Source of the DNA: Pusillimonas sp. T7-7
Lineage (GTDB): Bacteria > Pseudomonadota > Gammaproteobacteria > Burkholderiales > Burkholderiaceae_B
Length of the DNA: 64,000 bases
Direction of reading: 5' to 3'
NCBI RefSeq assembly: GCF_000209655.1
Contig: NC_015458.1
Coordinates: 2,170,001-2,234,000, forward strand
A program made the position numbers and the translations under genes. Shown here in pieces: positions 1 through 8,726 of the stretch (position 1 is its first letter; each line of letters begins with the position of its first letter). The notes beneath the pieces are model-generated. The model worked only from the letters and a program-made list of their open reading frames with translations. It searched no databases and was not told where the DNA came from.

Positions 1-500
1 CACCGGCTGTCGCCCGCAAGCTGCAGGGACAGCCAGGCGAGCTGATACCGCAGGCCTACTTCTGCAAGGGCAGCTACTTCACCTTGTCGGGCCGTTCACC
101 CTTCAGCCGCCTTATTTATCCCATGCCCAACAACGCAGGCCTGGGCGTGCACCTTACCGTCGACCTGGGCGGCCAAGCCAAATTCGGTCCCGACACAGAA
201 TGGATAGACGGCGAAGACTATACACTGGACCCCAAGCGCGCCGATGCGTTCTACGCCGCAGTACGCAGTTACTGGCCTGCCCTGCCCGATGGCGCCCTGA
301 ACCCTGGCTACACCGGCATCCGTCCTAAAATCGTAGGGCCCGGCGCGCCAGCGGCCGACTTCGCCATCATGGGGCCGGCCACCCATGGCATCCCCAACCT
401 GGTCAACCTGTTCGGCCTGGAATCACCCGCATTGACCGCTAGTCTGGCCATTGCCCAAGCAGTACGCGCAGCACTGGACGAAACACCACACAAGCGCTAA
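1..500 (+). CDS. FAD-dependent oxidoreductase (DAO/LhgO-like), C-terminal part
   Basis: The reading frame is open from base 3 and stops at 498-500, so about 165 C-terminal residues are visible and the start lies outside the window. It shows the substrate-domain end of the D-amino-acid/L-2-hydroxyglutarate oxidase family: a [19 protein letters not shown] stretch, then GYTGIRPKI, then [17 protein letters not shown] close to the end, which is the usual C-terminal FAD-contacting segment. The N-terminal Rossmann motif is not in view, so the substrate cannot be assigned. purU follows 11 bases downstream on the same strand, so the two may be cotranscribed. An apparent internal TTG start at 84 is not the real start, because family sequence continues upstream of it. 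Confidence 0.8.
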   Translation, partial: PAVARKLQGQPGELIPQAYFCKGSYFTLSGRSPFSRLIYPMPNNAGLGVHLTVDLGGQAKFGPDTEWIDGEDYTLDPKRADAFYAAVRSYWPALPDGALNPGYTGIRPKIVGPGAPAADFAIMGPATHGIPNLVNLFGLESPALTASLAIAQAVRAALDETPHKR

Positions 501-511
501 AGCACAACTTT

Positions 512-1360
512 ATGAAAGACTACATCCTGACCCTATCCTGCCCCGACCGCATCGGTATCGTACATAGTGTTACCGGCTGGTTACTGGGCCTGCACGGCAA
601 CATTATCGATGCACAGCAGTTTGGTGACCTGGGTACCGAACGCTTTTTTCTGCGTGTGCACTTCGCCCTGCCCCAGCCTGCCGACACCGCCGAACTGGAA
701 GCCTCTTTTGCGGCCACGGCAGAAAGGTTCGATATGGAGGCGCATATTTACGATGCGCAATGCAAGGCGCGCTTGCTGATATTGGTCAGCCGCCAGGGCC
801 ATTGCTTGAACGACTTGCTGTTCCGCAAACATAGCGGGCAACTTCCCGTAGAAATTGCGGGTATTGTTTCCAACCATAAAGACTATGCTGCCATGGCCCA
901 GGCCTACGGGATTCCATACCACTATTTGCCGGTGAACGCGGAGACCCGCGAGACCCAAGAGCAGCAAATTCTTGATATTGTGGCCAAAGAAAAAATTGAT
1001 CTGGTTGTGTTGGCACGGTATATGCAGATTCTGTCGAATAACTTATGCCAGGCTTTATCAGGCCGTGCCATCAATATTCACCATAGCTTTCTGCCCAGTT
1101 TCAAGGGCGCGCGCCCTTATCACCAGGCCCACGCGCGCGGGGTAAAAATCATCGGCGCCACCGCACACTATGTGACCGCCGATCTCGACGAAGGCCCGAT
1201 CATTGAGCAGGATATCGAGCGTGTGGACCACACACTGGAATCCCAAGACCTGACCCAAGTAGGCAGCGACGTCGAGTCCCTGGTGCTGGCTCGCGCTGTG
1301 CGCTGGCATGTGGAGCACCGGATTCTGCTGAATGGACAGCGGACGGTGGTTTTTCGGTAG
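512..1360 (+). CDS. purU: formyltetrahydrofolate deformylase
   Basis: Hydrolyses 10-formyl-tetrahydrofolate to tetrahydrofolate and formate, balancing the one-carbon pool. The 282-residue protein has an N-terminal ACT domain (about residues 4-80, beginning YILTLSCPDRIGIVHSVTG) followed by a formyltransferase fold (about 85-280). The catalytic region is clear: NIHHSFLPSF with His190-His191, and TADLDEGPIIEQD with Asp226. The length is normal for the family. The ATG at 512 has no strong ribosome-binding site but starts exactly where the ACT domain should. It is convergent with ggt, whose stop lies 37 bases downstream. Confidence 0.95.
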   Translation: MKDYILTLSCPDRIGIVHSVTGWLLGLHGNIIDAQQFGDLGTERFFLRVHFALPQPADTAELEASFAATAERFDMEAHIYDAQCKARLLILVSRQGHCLNDLLFRKHSGQLPVEIAGIVSNHKDYAAMAQAYGIPYHYLPVNAETRETQEQQILDIVAKEKIDLVVLARYMQILSNNLCQALSGRAINIHHSFLPSFKGARPYHQAHARGVKIIGATAHYVTADLDEGPIIEQDIERVDHTLESQDLTQVGSDVESLVLARAVRWHVEHRILLNGQRTVVFR

Positions 1361-1397
1361 TCGGCTTCCGCTTTCTAACGGGATTGGTTTTGCCGGT

Positions 1398-3248
1398 TCA
1401 CCCCCCGGCTGCCACACCCTCCCGACGCGGATCAGCACCGCCCTCCAACCCGTCAGGCGTCAACCGGATACCTTGCAGGCCACTGGGAAAATCAACTTCC
1501 CGCACTTCATGCCCCATTGCCCGCAAGTCTTCGGCGACATCACGCAAAACAGTATCCTTCTCCAGATCCGTGTAGTGATTCCGGCTGCCGAAATTAGGCA
1601 GGTCAATAGCCTCTTGCAGACTCAAATTCCAATCCAGAACACCAACCAGCACCTTGGCCACAAAATTGATGATGGAAGCCCCGCCCGGAGAGCCGATCGC
1701 CATATAAGGCTTGCCATCCTTCAGCACCAGCATGGGCGACATCGAACTGCGTGGACGCTTGCCCGGTTCCAGCCGATTGACCACCAGCTTGTTCTGGGCA
1801 TCAACATCAGACAAAGAAAAATCAGTCAGCTGATTATTCAGAAGAAAGCCATCAACGAATATCTTGCTGCCGAATGCAGACTCTATGCTGCTGGTCATCG
1901 ACATCACACTGCCTTCGCGATCAACCACCACAATATGCGTCGTCGACGGCAGCTCGGGCGACGTATCTTCACCGCGAACTGCAAGCATGCCTACAGGGTC
2001 GCCCGGAGGCGCCTTGCCTATGGTCCTTTTGGGCATGATCAAATCAGCACGCAAGCGCAAATACTGAGGATCCAGCAAAGCCTTCACCGGGATATCGGCA
2101 AAATCCGGGTCAGCCACATACACTGCCCGATCAGCAAAAGCCAAGCGCCCCGCTTCAGAAAAATAATGCACCGCTTCAGGTGAAACTGGCGGCAAATCGG
2201 CTATAGGCGTGTGCGACAGTATCGTCATCATCTGAATAATGGCCAGCGGCCCCGAACTGGGTGGCGGGACGCCGCACAGCACATACACTTTATAAGGTGC
2301 GCAGAGCGGCTCACGCTCTATCGACCGATATCCGGCAAGATCCCTCAGGTTCAAATCACCAGGGACCAGATGCCCGGCTACTGCATCCACCATATGGCGG
2401 GCGACCTTACCTTGATAAAAAGCATCTGGCCCGTTTTTCGCAATGTCGCGCAACACCTGCGCCAATGCCGGATTCTTCAACACATGACCCACCGGCCAAG
2501 CACGCCCTTTTTCATCGTAGAAATAGGCGGCCGACGCCTCTTGGCGGCGCAGTTCGGCATTTTCGTCCAGCATCGCATGTAAACGAGGCGACACTTCAAA
2601 GCCCTGCTCTGCCAGCTGAATCGCCGGCTCAAAGAGCCTGGCCCACTCCAGCTTGCCATGCTCGCCATGCACCTGCCCCAGCATACGCAGCAAGCCTGGA
2701 GTGCCTACCGATAAGCCGCTATTCACCGCATCCTTGAAGGCAATGGCCTTGCCCCCTTGCATGAAACGATTGCCGCGTGCTGTTTCGGGCGCTGTTTCAC
2801 GCCCATCGTAAGCCTGTACTTTTTGCGTAGCCGCGTCATAACCGATAAGAAAGCCCCCGCCTCCGATGCCCGACGACTGCGGCTCAACCAGATTAAGCAC
2901 CAACTGGACAGCGATAATGGCATCGGCCGCGCTGCCTCCTTCAGCCAAAATGTCCACACCCGCTTGCGTCGCCAGGGGATTCGCGCTGCTGACCATGTAG
3001 TGAGCCGCTTGTGAAAACTGCGAGCGCCCCCTGCCAGTGGCGATCTCCGGGTTGATGTCTTCCTTGTCCCGGACCTCTGCCTTCTCGATGCCGGCCTTCA
3101 ATAAAAGCTCTGGCACTCCCGTCGCCCAAGCCGACGGCCACGCCAGTAAAACCGCTAACATTCCGGCCAAAACTGCCCGCCCAGCTTCCACACACGTCCC
3201 GCGAACGACAGCAGCCGTAATGGCACACGGGGCCTGAATACTGCTCAT
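1398..3248 (-). CDS. ggt: gamma-glutamyltransferase (gamma-glutamyltranspeptidase)
   Basis: Periplasmic N-terminal-nucleophile hydrolase that cleaves or transfers the gamma-glutamyl group of glutathione and related compounds; family members self-cleave into large and small subunits. I start at the ATG at 3248 (616 residues), preceded by AAGGAG with a 6-7 base spacer, rather than a longer frame reaching 3287. Residues 1-43 look like an export signal with a long n-region, a hydrophobic LAGMLAVLLAW core and an AWA cleavage site. The processing Thr is Thr436 in STTHIVVVD, followed by LLNNQLTDFS and the GSPGGASII oxyanion segment. The start overlaps the LysR stop (TGA in ATGA, 3245-3248), so the two are probably translated as one unit. 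Confidence 0.95.
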   Translation of the reverse strand: MSSIQAPCAITAAVVRGTCVEAGRAVLAGMLAVLLAWPSAWATGVPELLLKAGIEKAEVRDKEDINPEIATGRGRSQFSQAAHYMVSSANPLATQAGVDILAEGGSAADAIIAVQLVLNLVEPQSSGIGGGGFLIGYDAATQKVQAYDGRETAPETARGNRFMQGGKAIAFKDAVNSGLSVGTPGLLRMLGQVHGEHGKLEWARLFEPAIQLAEQGFEVSPRLHAMLDENAELRRQEASAAYFYDEKGRAWPVGHVLKNPALAQVLRDIAKNGPDAFYQGKVARHMVDAVAGHLVPGDLNLRDLAGYRSIEREPLCAPYKVYVLCGVPPPSSGPLAIIQMMTILSHTPIADLPPVSPEAVHYFSEAGRLAFADRAVYVADPDFADIPVKALLDPQYLRLRADLIMPKRTIGKAPPGDPVGMLAVRGEDTSPELPSTTHIVVVDREGSVMSMTSSIESAFGSKIFVDGFLLNNQLTDFSLSDVDAQNKLVVNRLEPGKRPRSSMSPMLVLKDGKPYMAIGSPGGASIINFVAKVLVGVLDWNLSLQEAIDLPNFGSRNHYTDLEKDTVLRDVAEDLRAMGHEVREVDFPSGLQGIRLTPDGLEGGADPRREGVAAGG

Positions 3249-4186
3249 GCAAACTCCTTGCTGGAATGGGCGGCAGTTGCCAGCCACGATTCAAAAGACG
3301 CCAGCGCTTCGGAACGCTCGCTGGCCAACGGATAACTGAAGAAATAAGCTTCGCGCACTTTCAAGACTCCTTCTGCGGGCATCACCAGCGTACCGGCGGC
3401 GATATCGTCCTGCACCAAAAACCGCGGAACCAAAGCAACCCCCAGCCCTGCTTTTACCGCCGCCAGCGTCATCGTAAAGAGCTCGTAGCGCGGCCCGCCG
3501 CTGATGATGGGAATGTACTCTTTATTCTGGGCCTGATACCAATGTCGCCAGGCATCGGGACGCGAACTCATATGCAAGTGAACCAGGCTGCTCATGCCTT
3601 GAGCCGGGCCTTGGCGTTGGTCCAGCAGCTCAGGAATACACACCGGCAGCAGCTCGCCTTCATCGAACAGCTTGATGCCGGCGGTGCTTGGCCATATTTG
3701 CGCTGCATGATAAATGGCCGCATCGAATGGATGATCCTTGAACTGGAAAGGCAAGGTACGTACAGACAAACTGATGGCGATGTCGGCATGCCGCCGTTGA
3801 AAGTCCGGTAAGCGCGGTAACAGCCAGGTGGTCGCCAGTGTGGGCAGCACGGCAATATGCAGGCTCCGGCCCATGCCCGAACGCGATATCAAACCAAAGG
3901 TGTCTTTTTCCAGTTGTTCCAGATGATGCCGTACACGGGCTGCGTACTCGGCGCCGGCATCGGTCAGTGCCACACGCCTGCGCACTCGCGTCAGCAACTG
4001 TACGCCCAGCCTTTCCTCCAGCCCCGTCACTTGGCGATATATTGCACTATGCGTAAGCGATAGCTCCTCGGCTGCCCTGGAAAACGAGCCTAGCCTGGCT
4101 GTAGCCTCGAACGCCTGCAACGCACCCAACTGAGGAATTCCGTTTCTCATGCCCTGATCATCCCGTTGCGGACGCATGGTGCGCAA
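3245..4186 (-). CDS. LysR-family transcriptional regulator (GcvA-like)
   Basis: Predicted cytoplasmic DNA-binding regulator of 313 residues. A winged helix-turn-helix occupies about residues 15-75 (GALQAFEATARLGSFSRAAEEL, then SHSAIYRQ-type recognition helix, then LTDAGAEYAARVR), followed by a LysR substrate-binding domain with the GcvA-type LHIAVLPTLATTWLLPRL entry. It reads into ggt with a 4-base overlap and is divergent from the TPP-enzyme gene at 4330; the spacer carries two strong inverted repeats, the obvious candidate operators. The start could also be the Met 12 residues further in (MRNGIPQ), which aligns better with GcvA-like proteins. The ligand is unknown. Confidence 0.9.
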   Translation of the reverse strand: MRTMRPQRDDQGMRNGIPQLGALQAFEATARLGSFSRAAEELSLTHSAIYRQVTGLEERLGVQLLTRVRRRVALTDAGAEYAARVRHHLEQLEKDTFGLISRSGMGRSLHIAVLPTLATTWLLPRLPDFQRRHADIAISLSVRTLPFQFKDHPFDAAIYHAAQIWPSTAGIKLFDEGELLPVCIPELLDQRQGPAQGMSSLVHLHMSSRPDAWRHWYQAQNKEYIPIISGGPRYELFTMTLAAVKAGLGVALVPRFLVQDDIAAGTLVMPAEGVLKVREAYFFSYPLASERSEALASFESWLATAAHSSKEFA

Positions 4187-4257
4187 CTTAAGCCCCCCTG
4201 TTCATGCCATTTGCTTCGCAAGGGTAGAATCAATGTTTACGAACCTTATGGCAAGTC

Positions 4258-4314
4258 TTGCACAAACCGCAAGACATTGTGCAATTTTATCAATTGCGTT
4301 GTGCACACAACGCA
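4258..4314. promoter_or_regulatory. two inverted repeats between LysR and TPP-enzyme genes, candidate operators
   Basis: Dyad 1 is TTGCACAA (4258-4265), an 11-base spacer, then TTGTGCAA (4277-4284), with perfect 8-base arms. Dyad 2 is TGCGTTGTG (4295-4303), CA, then CACAACGCA (4306-4314), with perfect 9-base arms. Both contain TTGTGCA-type half sites and their centres are about 34 bases apart, near three helical turns. They lie between divergent genes, as LysR operators do. Dyad 2 ends 15 bases before the start codon at 4330, a position that would suit repression. Confidence 0.6.
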
Positions 4315-4329
4315 CATTATCCTCATATT

Positions 4330-6027
4330 ATGAAAGCCAGCGCAGAAACCCCACTACGCCCTCGCCTGGGCGGACACATTCTTGTCGATCAACTGCTTGC
4401 ACAGGGCACCGAACACGTTTTTTGCGTGCCAGGAGAAAGCTACCTGGCCGTCCTGGACGGGCTGCACGATGCGGCCATACAAGTCACTGTATGCCGTCAG
4501 GAAGGCGGCGCCGCCATGATGGCCGACGCCTATGGCAAACTGACCGGTAAGCCGGGCATTTGCATGGTAACGCGTGGGCCGGGCGCTTCCAACGCGCTGG
4601 CGGGCGTACATATTGCCAAACAGGACTCCACGCCACTCATTCTGTTCGTCGGGCAGATCGAGCGCGGCATGCGCGAGCGCGAAGCCTTCCAGGAAATGGA
4701 CTACCGCGCCGTATTCGGCACACAGGTCAAGTGGGCCACAGAAATAGATCAGGTTGAACGCATACCTGAAATTATCTCACGCGCCTTTCATGTGGCCACG
4801 TCGGGCCGTCCAGGTCCAGTTGTGATTGCCTTGCCTGAAGACATGCTCGTCGAAGTCGCCACAGTCGCCGACGCGCCGCAATACGAAGTCATTGAAAGCG
4901 CTCCTTCCAGTCAGCAGCTCGAAGCCCTGGCACAGCAGCTTGGCCAGGCTCGCAAGCCCATTGCCATCCTGGGCGGCACACGCTGGAATCAGCAGGCTGT
5001 CGACCAATTCGCCGACTTTGCCGCAAGTCATCAACTGCCGGTTGCCGTACAATTCCGCCGACAGATGTTGTATTCAACCGCCCACCCATGCTTCGTGGGC
5101 GATGTTGGCCTGGGCAGCAACCCCGAACTGATGCGTTATATCAAAGAGTCCGATCTGGTGCTGCTGGTGGGCGGACGCATGTCGGAAATCGCCAGTCAAA
5201 GCTACACCCTGTTCGACATACCCGTTCCTGCACAGCCTCTGGTCCATGTGCACCCCGACGCCAGCGAACTGAACCGCGTTTATCGCAGCACCCTGGGCAT
5301 TAACGTTTCGCCCATCGCCTTTGCCCAGGCACTGGCGTCGCTGCCCGCACAGCAAGATCCGGCCTGGTCTGGCGAACGCGATACGCTGCGCGCCAGCTAT
5401 TTGTCCTGGACCGACCCGCAAAAAATCAAACACCCTGGCCAGTTGCAAATGGGGCAGGTCATGAGCTACCTGCGCTCGGTACTGCCCGAAGACGCCATTA
5501 TGTGCAATGGTGCTGGCAATTACGCGACCTGGCTGCACCGCTTTCATCGCTTCACGCGTTATGGCACCCAGCTGGCGCCCACATCGGGATCCATGGGCTA
5601 CGGCTTGCCCGCCGCCGTTGGCGCCAAGCGCATAGATCCATCCAAAACGGTAGTGTGTTTTGCGGGAGACGGCTGCTTCATGATGCACGGCCAGGAATTC
5701 GCCACCGCCGTCCAGTACGACCTGCCGATTATCGTCTTGCTGATCGACAACGGCATGTATGGCACCATACGCATGCATCAGGAACGACACTACCCCGCAC
5801 GCCTGTCGGCAACGGCCCTGCAAAACCCTGATTTTTCAGCCTATGCACAGGCCTTCGGCGGCCATGGCGAACGCGTGGAAACGACCGAGCAGTTCGCTCC
5901 CGCCTTCGAACGCGCCCTGGCCAGCGGCAAGCCCGCCATCCTGCACTGCCTGATCGATCCGGAAGCCATTTCACCCACGACGACGCTGCAGAAAATACGG
6001 GAGCAGGCCCAGGCGGCACAGTCCTGA
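4330..6027 (+). CDS. thiamine pyrophosphate-dependent enzyme, acetolactate synthase large-subunit family
   Basis: A 565-residue ThDP enzyme with the three domains of the acetolactate synthase/benzoylformate decarboxylase family: pyrimidine-binding (about 12-180), central (about 200-335) and PP-binding (about 375-545). The cofactor-activating Glu is Glu58 in CRQEGGAAMMADAYGK, and the metal/diphosphate motif starts GDG at 446-448 and ends at LIDNGMYG. No regulatory ilvN-like subunit gene is adjacent, so a biosynthetic acetolactate synthase is unlikely; a decarboxylase, ligase or lyase role is possible. The ATG at 4330 is chosen over a TTG at 4258 because family similarity starts at LGGHILVDQLL and the TTG lies inside an operator-like dyad. 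Substrate unknown. Confidence 0.85.
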   Translation: MKASAETPLRPRLGGHILVDQLLAQGTEHVFCVPGESYLAVLDGLHDAAIQVTVCRQEGGAAMMADAYGKLTGKPGICMVTRGPGASNALAGVHIAKQDSTPLILFVGQIERGMREREAFQEMDYRAVFGTQVKWATEIDQVERIPEIISRAFHVATSGRPGPVVIALPEDMLVEVATVADAPQYEVIESAPSSQQLEALAQQLGQARKPIAILGGTRWNQQAVDQFADFAASHQLPVAVQFRRQMLYSTAHPCFVGDVGLGSNPELMRYIKESDLVLLVGGRMSEIASQSYTLFDIPVPAQPLVHVHPDASELNRVYRSTLGINVSPIAFAQALASLPAQQDPAWSGERDTLRASYLSWTDPQKIKHPGQLQMGQVMSYLRSVLPEDAIMCNGAGNYATWLHRFHRFTRYGTQLAPTSGSMGYGLPAAVGAKRIDPSKTVVCFAGDGCFMMHGQEFATAVQYDLPIIVLLIDNGMYGTIRMHQERHYPARLSATALQNPDFSAYAQAFGGHGERVETTEQFAPAFERALASGKPAILHCLIDPEAISPTTTLQKIREQAQAAQS

Positions 6028-6087
6028 CAACTTGCCCACTGCCCCATCCAGAACTCTTTAAATCAACTTTTCCAACGGAGCCCCATT

Positions 6088-7281
6088 ATGTCGGCAGCCC
6101 CTTCTTTTCATTGGCACGACCCCCTGTTGCTGGACGCCCAGCTTACAGAGGAAGAACGTATGGTGCGCGATGCCGCGCAAGCTTATGCTCAAGACAAACT
6201 CGCCACCCGCGTGCTCGAAGCCTTTCGCCACGAAAAAACCGATCCAGCCATTTTTTCCGAAATGGGCGAGCTCGGGCTGCTGGGCGCAACCATTCCGGAA
6301 GAATACGGCGGCGCCGGCCTGAACTACGTCAGCTACGGCCTGATCGCCCGTGAAGTAGAACGCATCGACTCGGGCTATCGCTCCATGATGAGCGTCCAAT
6401 CTTCGTTGGTCATGGTGCCCATCAATGAGTTCGGCAGCGAAGAACAAAAACAGAAATATCTGCCCAAGCTGGCCAGCGGCGCATGGATAGGCTGTTTTGG
6501 CCTGACCGAACCCAACCATGGCTCTGATCCCGGCAGTATGGAAACCCGTGCGGTGAAGACGGCCGATGGCTACAAAGTCAGCGGCAATAAAATGTGGATC
6601 ACCAACTCACCTATAGCCGATGTATTCGTGGTGTGGGCCAAGGTGGTGGGTGGTGACGACGACGGCAAGATCCGTGGCTTCATCCTGGACAAGGGTATGA
6701 AGGGTCTGTCGGCCCCTGCCATTCATGGCAAGGTGGGCCTACGCGCTTCAATTACCGGTGAAATCGTCATGGACGAGGTCGAGATCAGCGCCGAACAGAT
6801 GTTGCCCAAAGTCTCCGGGCTGCGCGGCCCATTTACCTGCCTGAACTCGGCCCGTTACGGCATAGCCTGGGGCGCCCTGGGCGCCGCCGAAGCTTGCTGG
6901 CATACCGCTCGCCAGTACACCCTGGACCGCAAACAGTTTGGTCGCCCTCTGGCCCAGAACCAGCTGATCCAGAAAAAACTGGCCGATATGCAGACAGACA
7001 TTACGCTGGCGCTGCAAGGCTGCCTGCGGCTCGGGCGCATGAAAGACGACGGCACCGCTGCAGTCGAGATCACCTCGATCATGAAACGCAACTCTTGCGG
7101 CAAGGCGTTGGACATCGCACGCATGGCCCGCGACATGCTGGGTGGTAACGGCATCTCTGATGAATTCGGTGTTGCACGCCACTTGGTCAATCTTGAAGTG
7201 GTCAACACCTACGAAGGCACGCACGACGTGCATGCCCTGATCCTGGGTCGTGCCCAAACCGGGCTGCAGGCCTTCTTCTAA
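6088..7281 (+). CDS. gcdH: glutaryl-CoA dehydrogenase
   Basis: FAD enzyme of the acyl-CoA dehydrogenase family that oxidises and decarboxylates glutaryl-CoA to crotonyl-CoA in lysine, tryptophan and glutarate breakdown. At 397 residues the length matches. The segment [19 protein letters not shown] is the family FAD/substrate signature, and the catalytic base is Glu376 in [23 protein letters not shown] 6088 follows ACGGAG at 6075-6080. A strong terminator follows the gene. No adjacent CoA-transferase or regulator gene is present, unlike many gcdH loci. Confidence 0.95.
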   Translation: MSAAPSFHWHDPLLLDAQLTEEERMVRDAAQAYAQDKLATRVLEAFRHEKTDPAIFSEMGELGLLGATIPEEYGGAGLNYVSYGLIAREVERIDSGYRSMMSVQSSLVMVPINEFGSEEQKQKYLPKLASGAWIGCFGLTEPNHGSDPGSMETRAVKTADGYKVSGNKMWITNSPIADVFVVWAKVVGGDDDGKIRGFILDKGMKGLSAPAIHGKVGLRASITGEIVMDEVEISAEQMLPKVSGLRGPFTCLNSARYGIAWGALGAAEACWHTARQYTLDRKQFGRPLAQNQLIQKKLADMQTDITLALQGCLRLGRMKDDGTAAVEITSIMKRNSCGKALDIARMARDMLGGNGISDEFGVARHLVNLEVVNTYEGTHDVHALILGRAQTGLQAFF

Positions 7282-7346
7282 ACTTGTCTCTAGCCTATGG
7301 CGGTGCTTGCAGCCGCAGGGCTGCCCTCATGCCGAGGGCAACAATG

Positions 7347-7380
7347 AAAAGGGCGGTTCACAGAGTGAATCGCCCTTTTT
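7347..7380. terminator. bidirectional intrinsic terminator
   Basis: AAAAGGGCG with an inner TTCAC arm pairs with GTGAA and CGCCCTTTTT around a four-base AGAG-type loop; one internal G/T pair interrupts the stem. It ends in a T-run on the plus strand and starts with an A-run that becomes a T-run on the minus strand. It sits between the convergent gcdH and MaoC genes and can serve both. Confidence 0.85.
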
Positions 7381-7384
7381 GGTA

Positions 7385-7831
7385 TTACCTGGGTTCGGCA
7401 GCCAGATCAAACAAGCTGGTCGCTTCAACCTCCAGGACCTGCTCGTCTCTTTGATTGAATACGCGCCATGTCCAGCGCAGTATGCCCAGATCGCTGCGGG
7501 TGGACGAGGTGCGCAGAGAATCTACTGTTGCTTCAAGGCGTAAGGCATCACCTGCGCGCACAGGCAGAATCCAGCGCAGCCGTTCAAGACCGGGCGAAGC
7601 AAACGACTCCGAGTGAGTCAGGGCTGCGTCGACGGCCATGCGCATGGCCAGGCTGCAGGTAAGCCAGCCACTGGCGATCAGGCCATCCCAACGGCCTTCC
7701 TTGGCTTGCTCGGGGTTAACATGGAACCATTGCGGGTCGTACGACTTGGCAAATGCCAGCATCTCGGCTTCGTCGACCACGATAGGGCCATGCTTGATGA
7801 CCATTCCAACTGTAAACTCACTAAATTTCAT
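7385..7831 (-). CDS. MaoC-family hot-dog dehydratase/enoyl-CoA hydratase-like protein
   Basis: A 148-residue single hot-dog-fold protein related to (R)-specific enoyl-CoA hydratases. The hydratase-2-like motif is visible as SYDPQWFHVNPEQA with Asp32 and His37 as the expected catalytic pair, followed by GLIASGWLTCSLAMRM in the central helix. The longer open frame reaching 8098 is rejected because it runs into the promoter and coding region of the divergent hydrolase gene; Met at 7831 (MKFSEFTVGM) is the family start. An AGAAAGG lies about 14 bases upstream, further than ideal. The substrate is not known. Confidence 0.85.
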   Translation of the reverse strand: MKFSEFTVGMVIKHGPIVVDEAEMLAFAKSYDPQWFHVNPEQAKEGRWDGLIASGWLTCSLAMRMAVDAALTHSESFASPGLERLRWILPVRAGDALRLEATVDSLRTSSTRSDLGILRWTWRVFNQRDEQVLEVEATSLFDLAAEPR

Positions 7832-7922
7832 GGCAAGGCCCAAAAACCTTTCTAATAACCAGTAAACCAAGTAGTTTAACCTTAATATAAATACAGAGCC
7901 CAGACCCCCTGTGCCACGAACC

Positions 7923-8726
7923 ATGTCAGCCATTACCAACACAACTGCTTTAATTCCCATAAGCCATAGCGGCGTCGACATCACGCTGGAATGCCAATGG
8001 ATCAACCCCGAGCTCAGTACGGCCCCGCTGTTGGTTTTCCTGCACGAAGGCCTGGGATCGGTATCGATGTGGAAAGACTGGCCCGAGCAGGTGTGCAAGG
8101 CTGCAAACTGTCGCGGGCTGGTGTTTTCGCGCTACGGTTACGGGCAAAGCACCCCCCGGCCGCTCGTGCAGCCCCGCTCATCCGACTACCTGCACATCGA
8201 AGCCGAACAGGCGCTGCCCGCACTATTCAATGCCTTGGGTCTGGAAGATGAATACCCTGTGCTGTTCGGCCATAGCGACGGGGGCTCGATTGCCTTGTTG
8301 TACGCCGCCATGTATCCGGAGCGCGTCAAGGGCATAGCCGTGGCGGCCCCGCATATTTTTGTTGAAGACATCACCATCAAGGGAATTCAGGTAGCGCGCG
8401 AACTGTATCTGGCCACCGACCTGGAGCAGAAACTTGGCCGCTATCATCGCGACCCCGCTTCGGTCTTCTGGAGCTGGAATGACACCTGGTTGAAGCCCGA
8501 GTTCCAGGACTGGAATATCGAAGCGCTGGTGCCGCAGATACGGTGCCCCATCCTGGCCATTCAGGGCGAAGGCGATGAATACGGCAGCTTGGAGCAAATC
8601 CACGGCATCAAGCGCCTGGCGCCGCAAACCGAGCTGTGCATTCTTTCCAAATGCGGCCATATTCCCCAGCGCGATCAAGCTGAACGCGTGACGCAAGAGC
8701 TGACGGAATTCTTGAAACGCTTATAA
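7923..8726 (+). CDS. alpha/beta-fold hydrolase
   Basis: A 267-residue cytoplasmic alpha/beta hydrolase. The oxyanion segment FLHEGLGSVSMWKDWP (about residues 37-52) is followed by FSRYGYGQS, the nucleophile elbow GHSDGG with Ser118, and a late KCGHIPQRD carrying the likely catalytic His. An acidic residue for the triad is plausible in the IQGEGDEYGS loop. The ATG at 7923 is preferred; a GTG at 7911 adds four residues. It is divergent from the MaoC gene, and its stop overlaps the sua5 stop by 6 bases. Substrate unknown. Confidence 0.85.
   Translation: MSAITNTTALIPISHSGVDITLECQWINPELSTAPLLVFLHEGLGSVSMWKDWPEQVCKAANCRGLVFSRYGYGQSTPRPLVQPRSSDYLHIEAEQALPALFNALGLEDEYPVLFGHSDGGSIALLYAAMYPERVKGIAVAAPHIFVEDITIKGIQVARELYLATDLEQKLGRYHRDPASVFWSWNDTWLKPEFQDWNIEALVPQIRCPILAIQGEGDEYGSLEQIHGIKRLAPQTELCILSKCGHIPQRDQAERVTQELTEFLKRL

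Noticed and set aside
1332..2183. Long open frame (283 codons) on the plus strand across ggt
   Set aside because: It is antisense to a clear ggt reading frame, has no family similarity and follows from codon bias of the real gene.
4258..4329. Extended TTG start for the TPP enzyme
   Set aside because: It lies within an operator-like dyad and the extra residues do not resemble the family.
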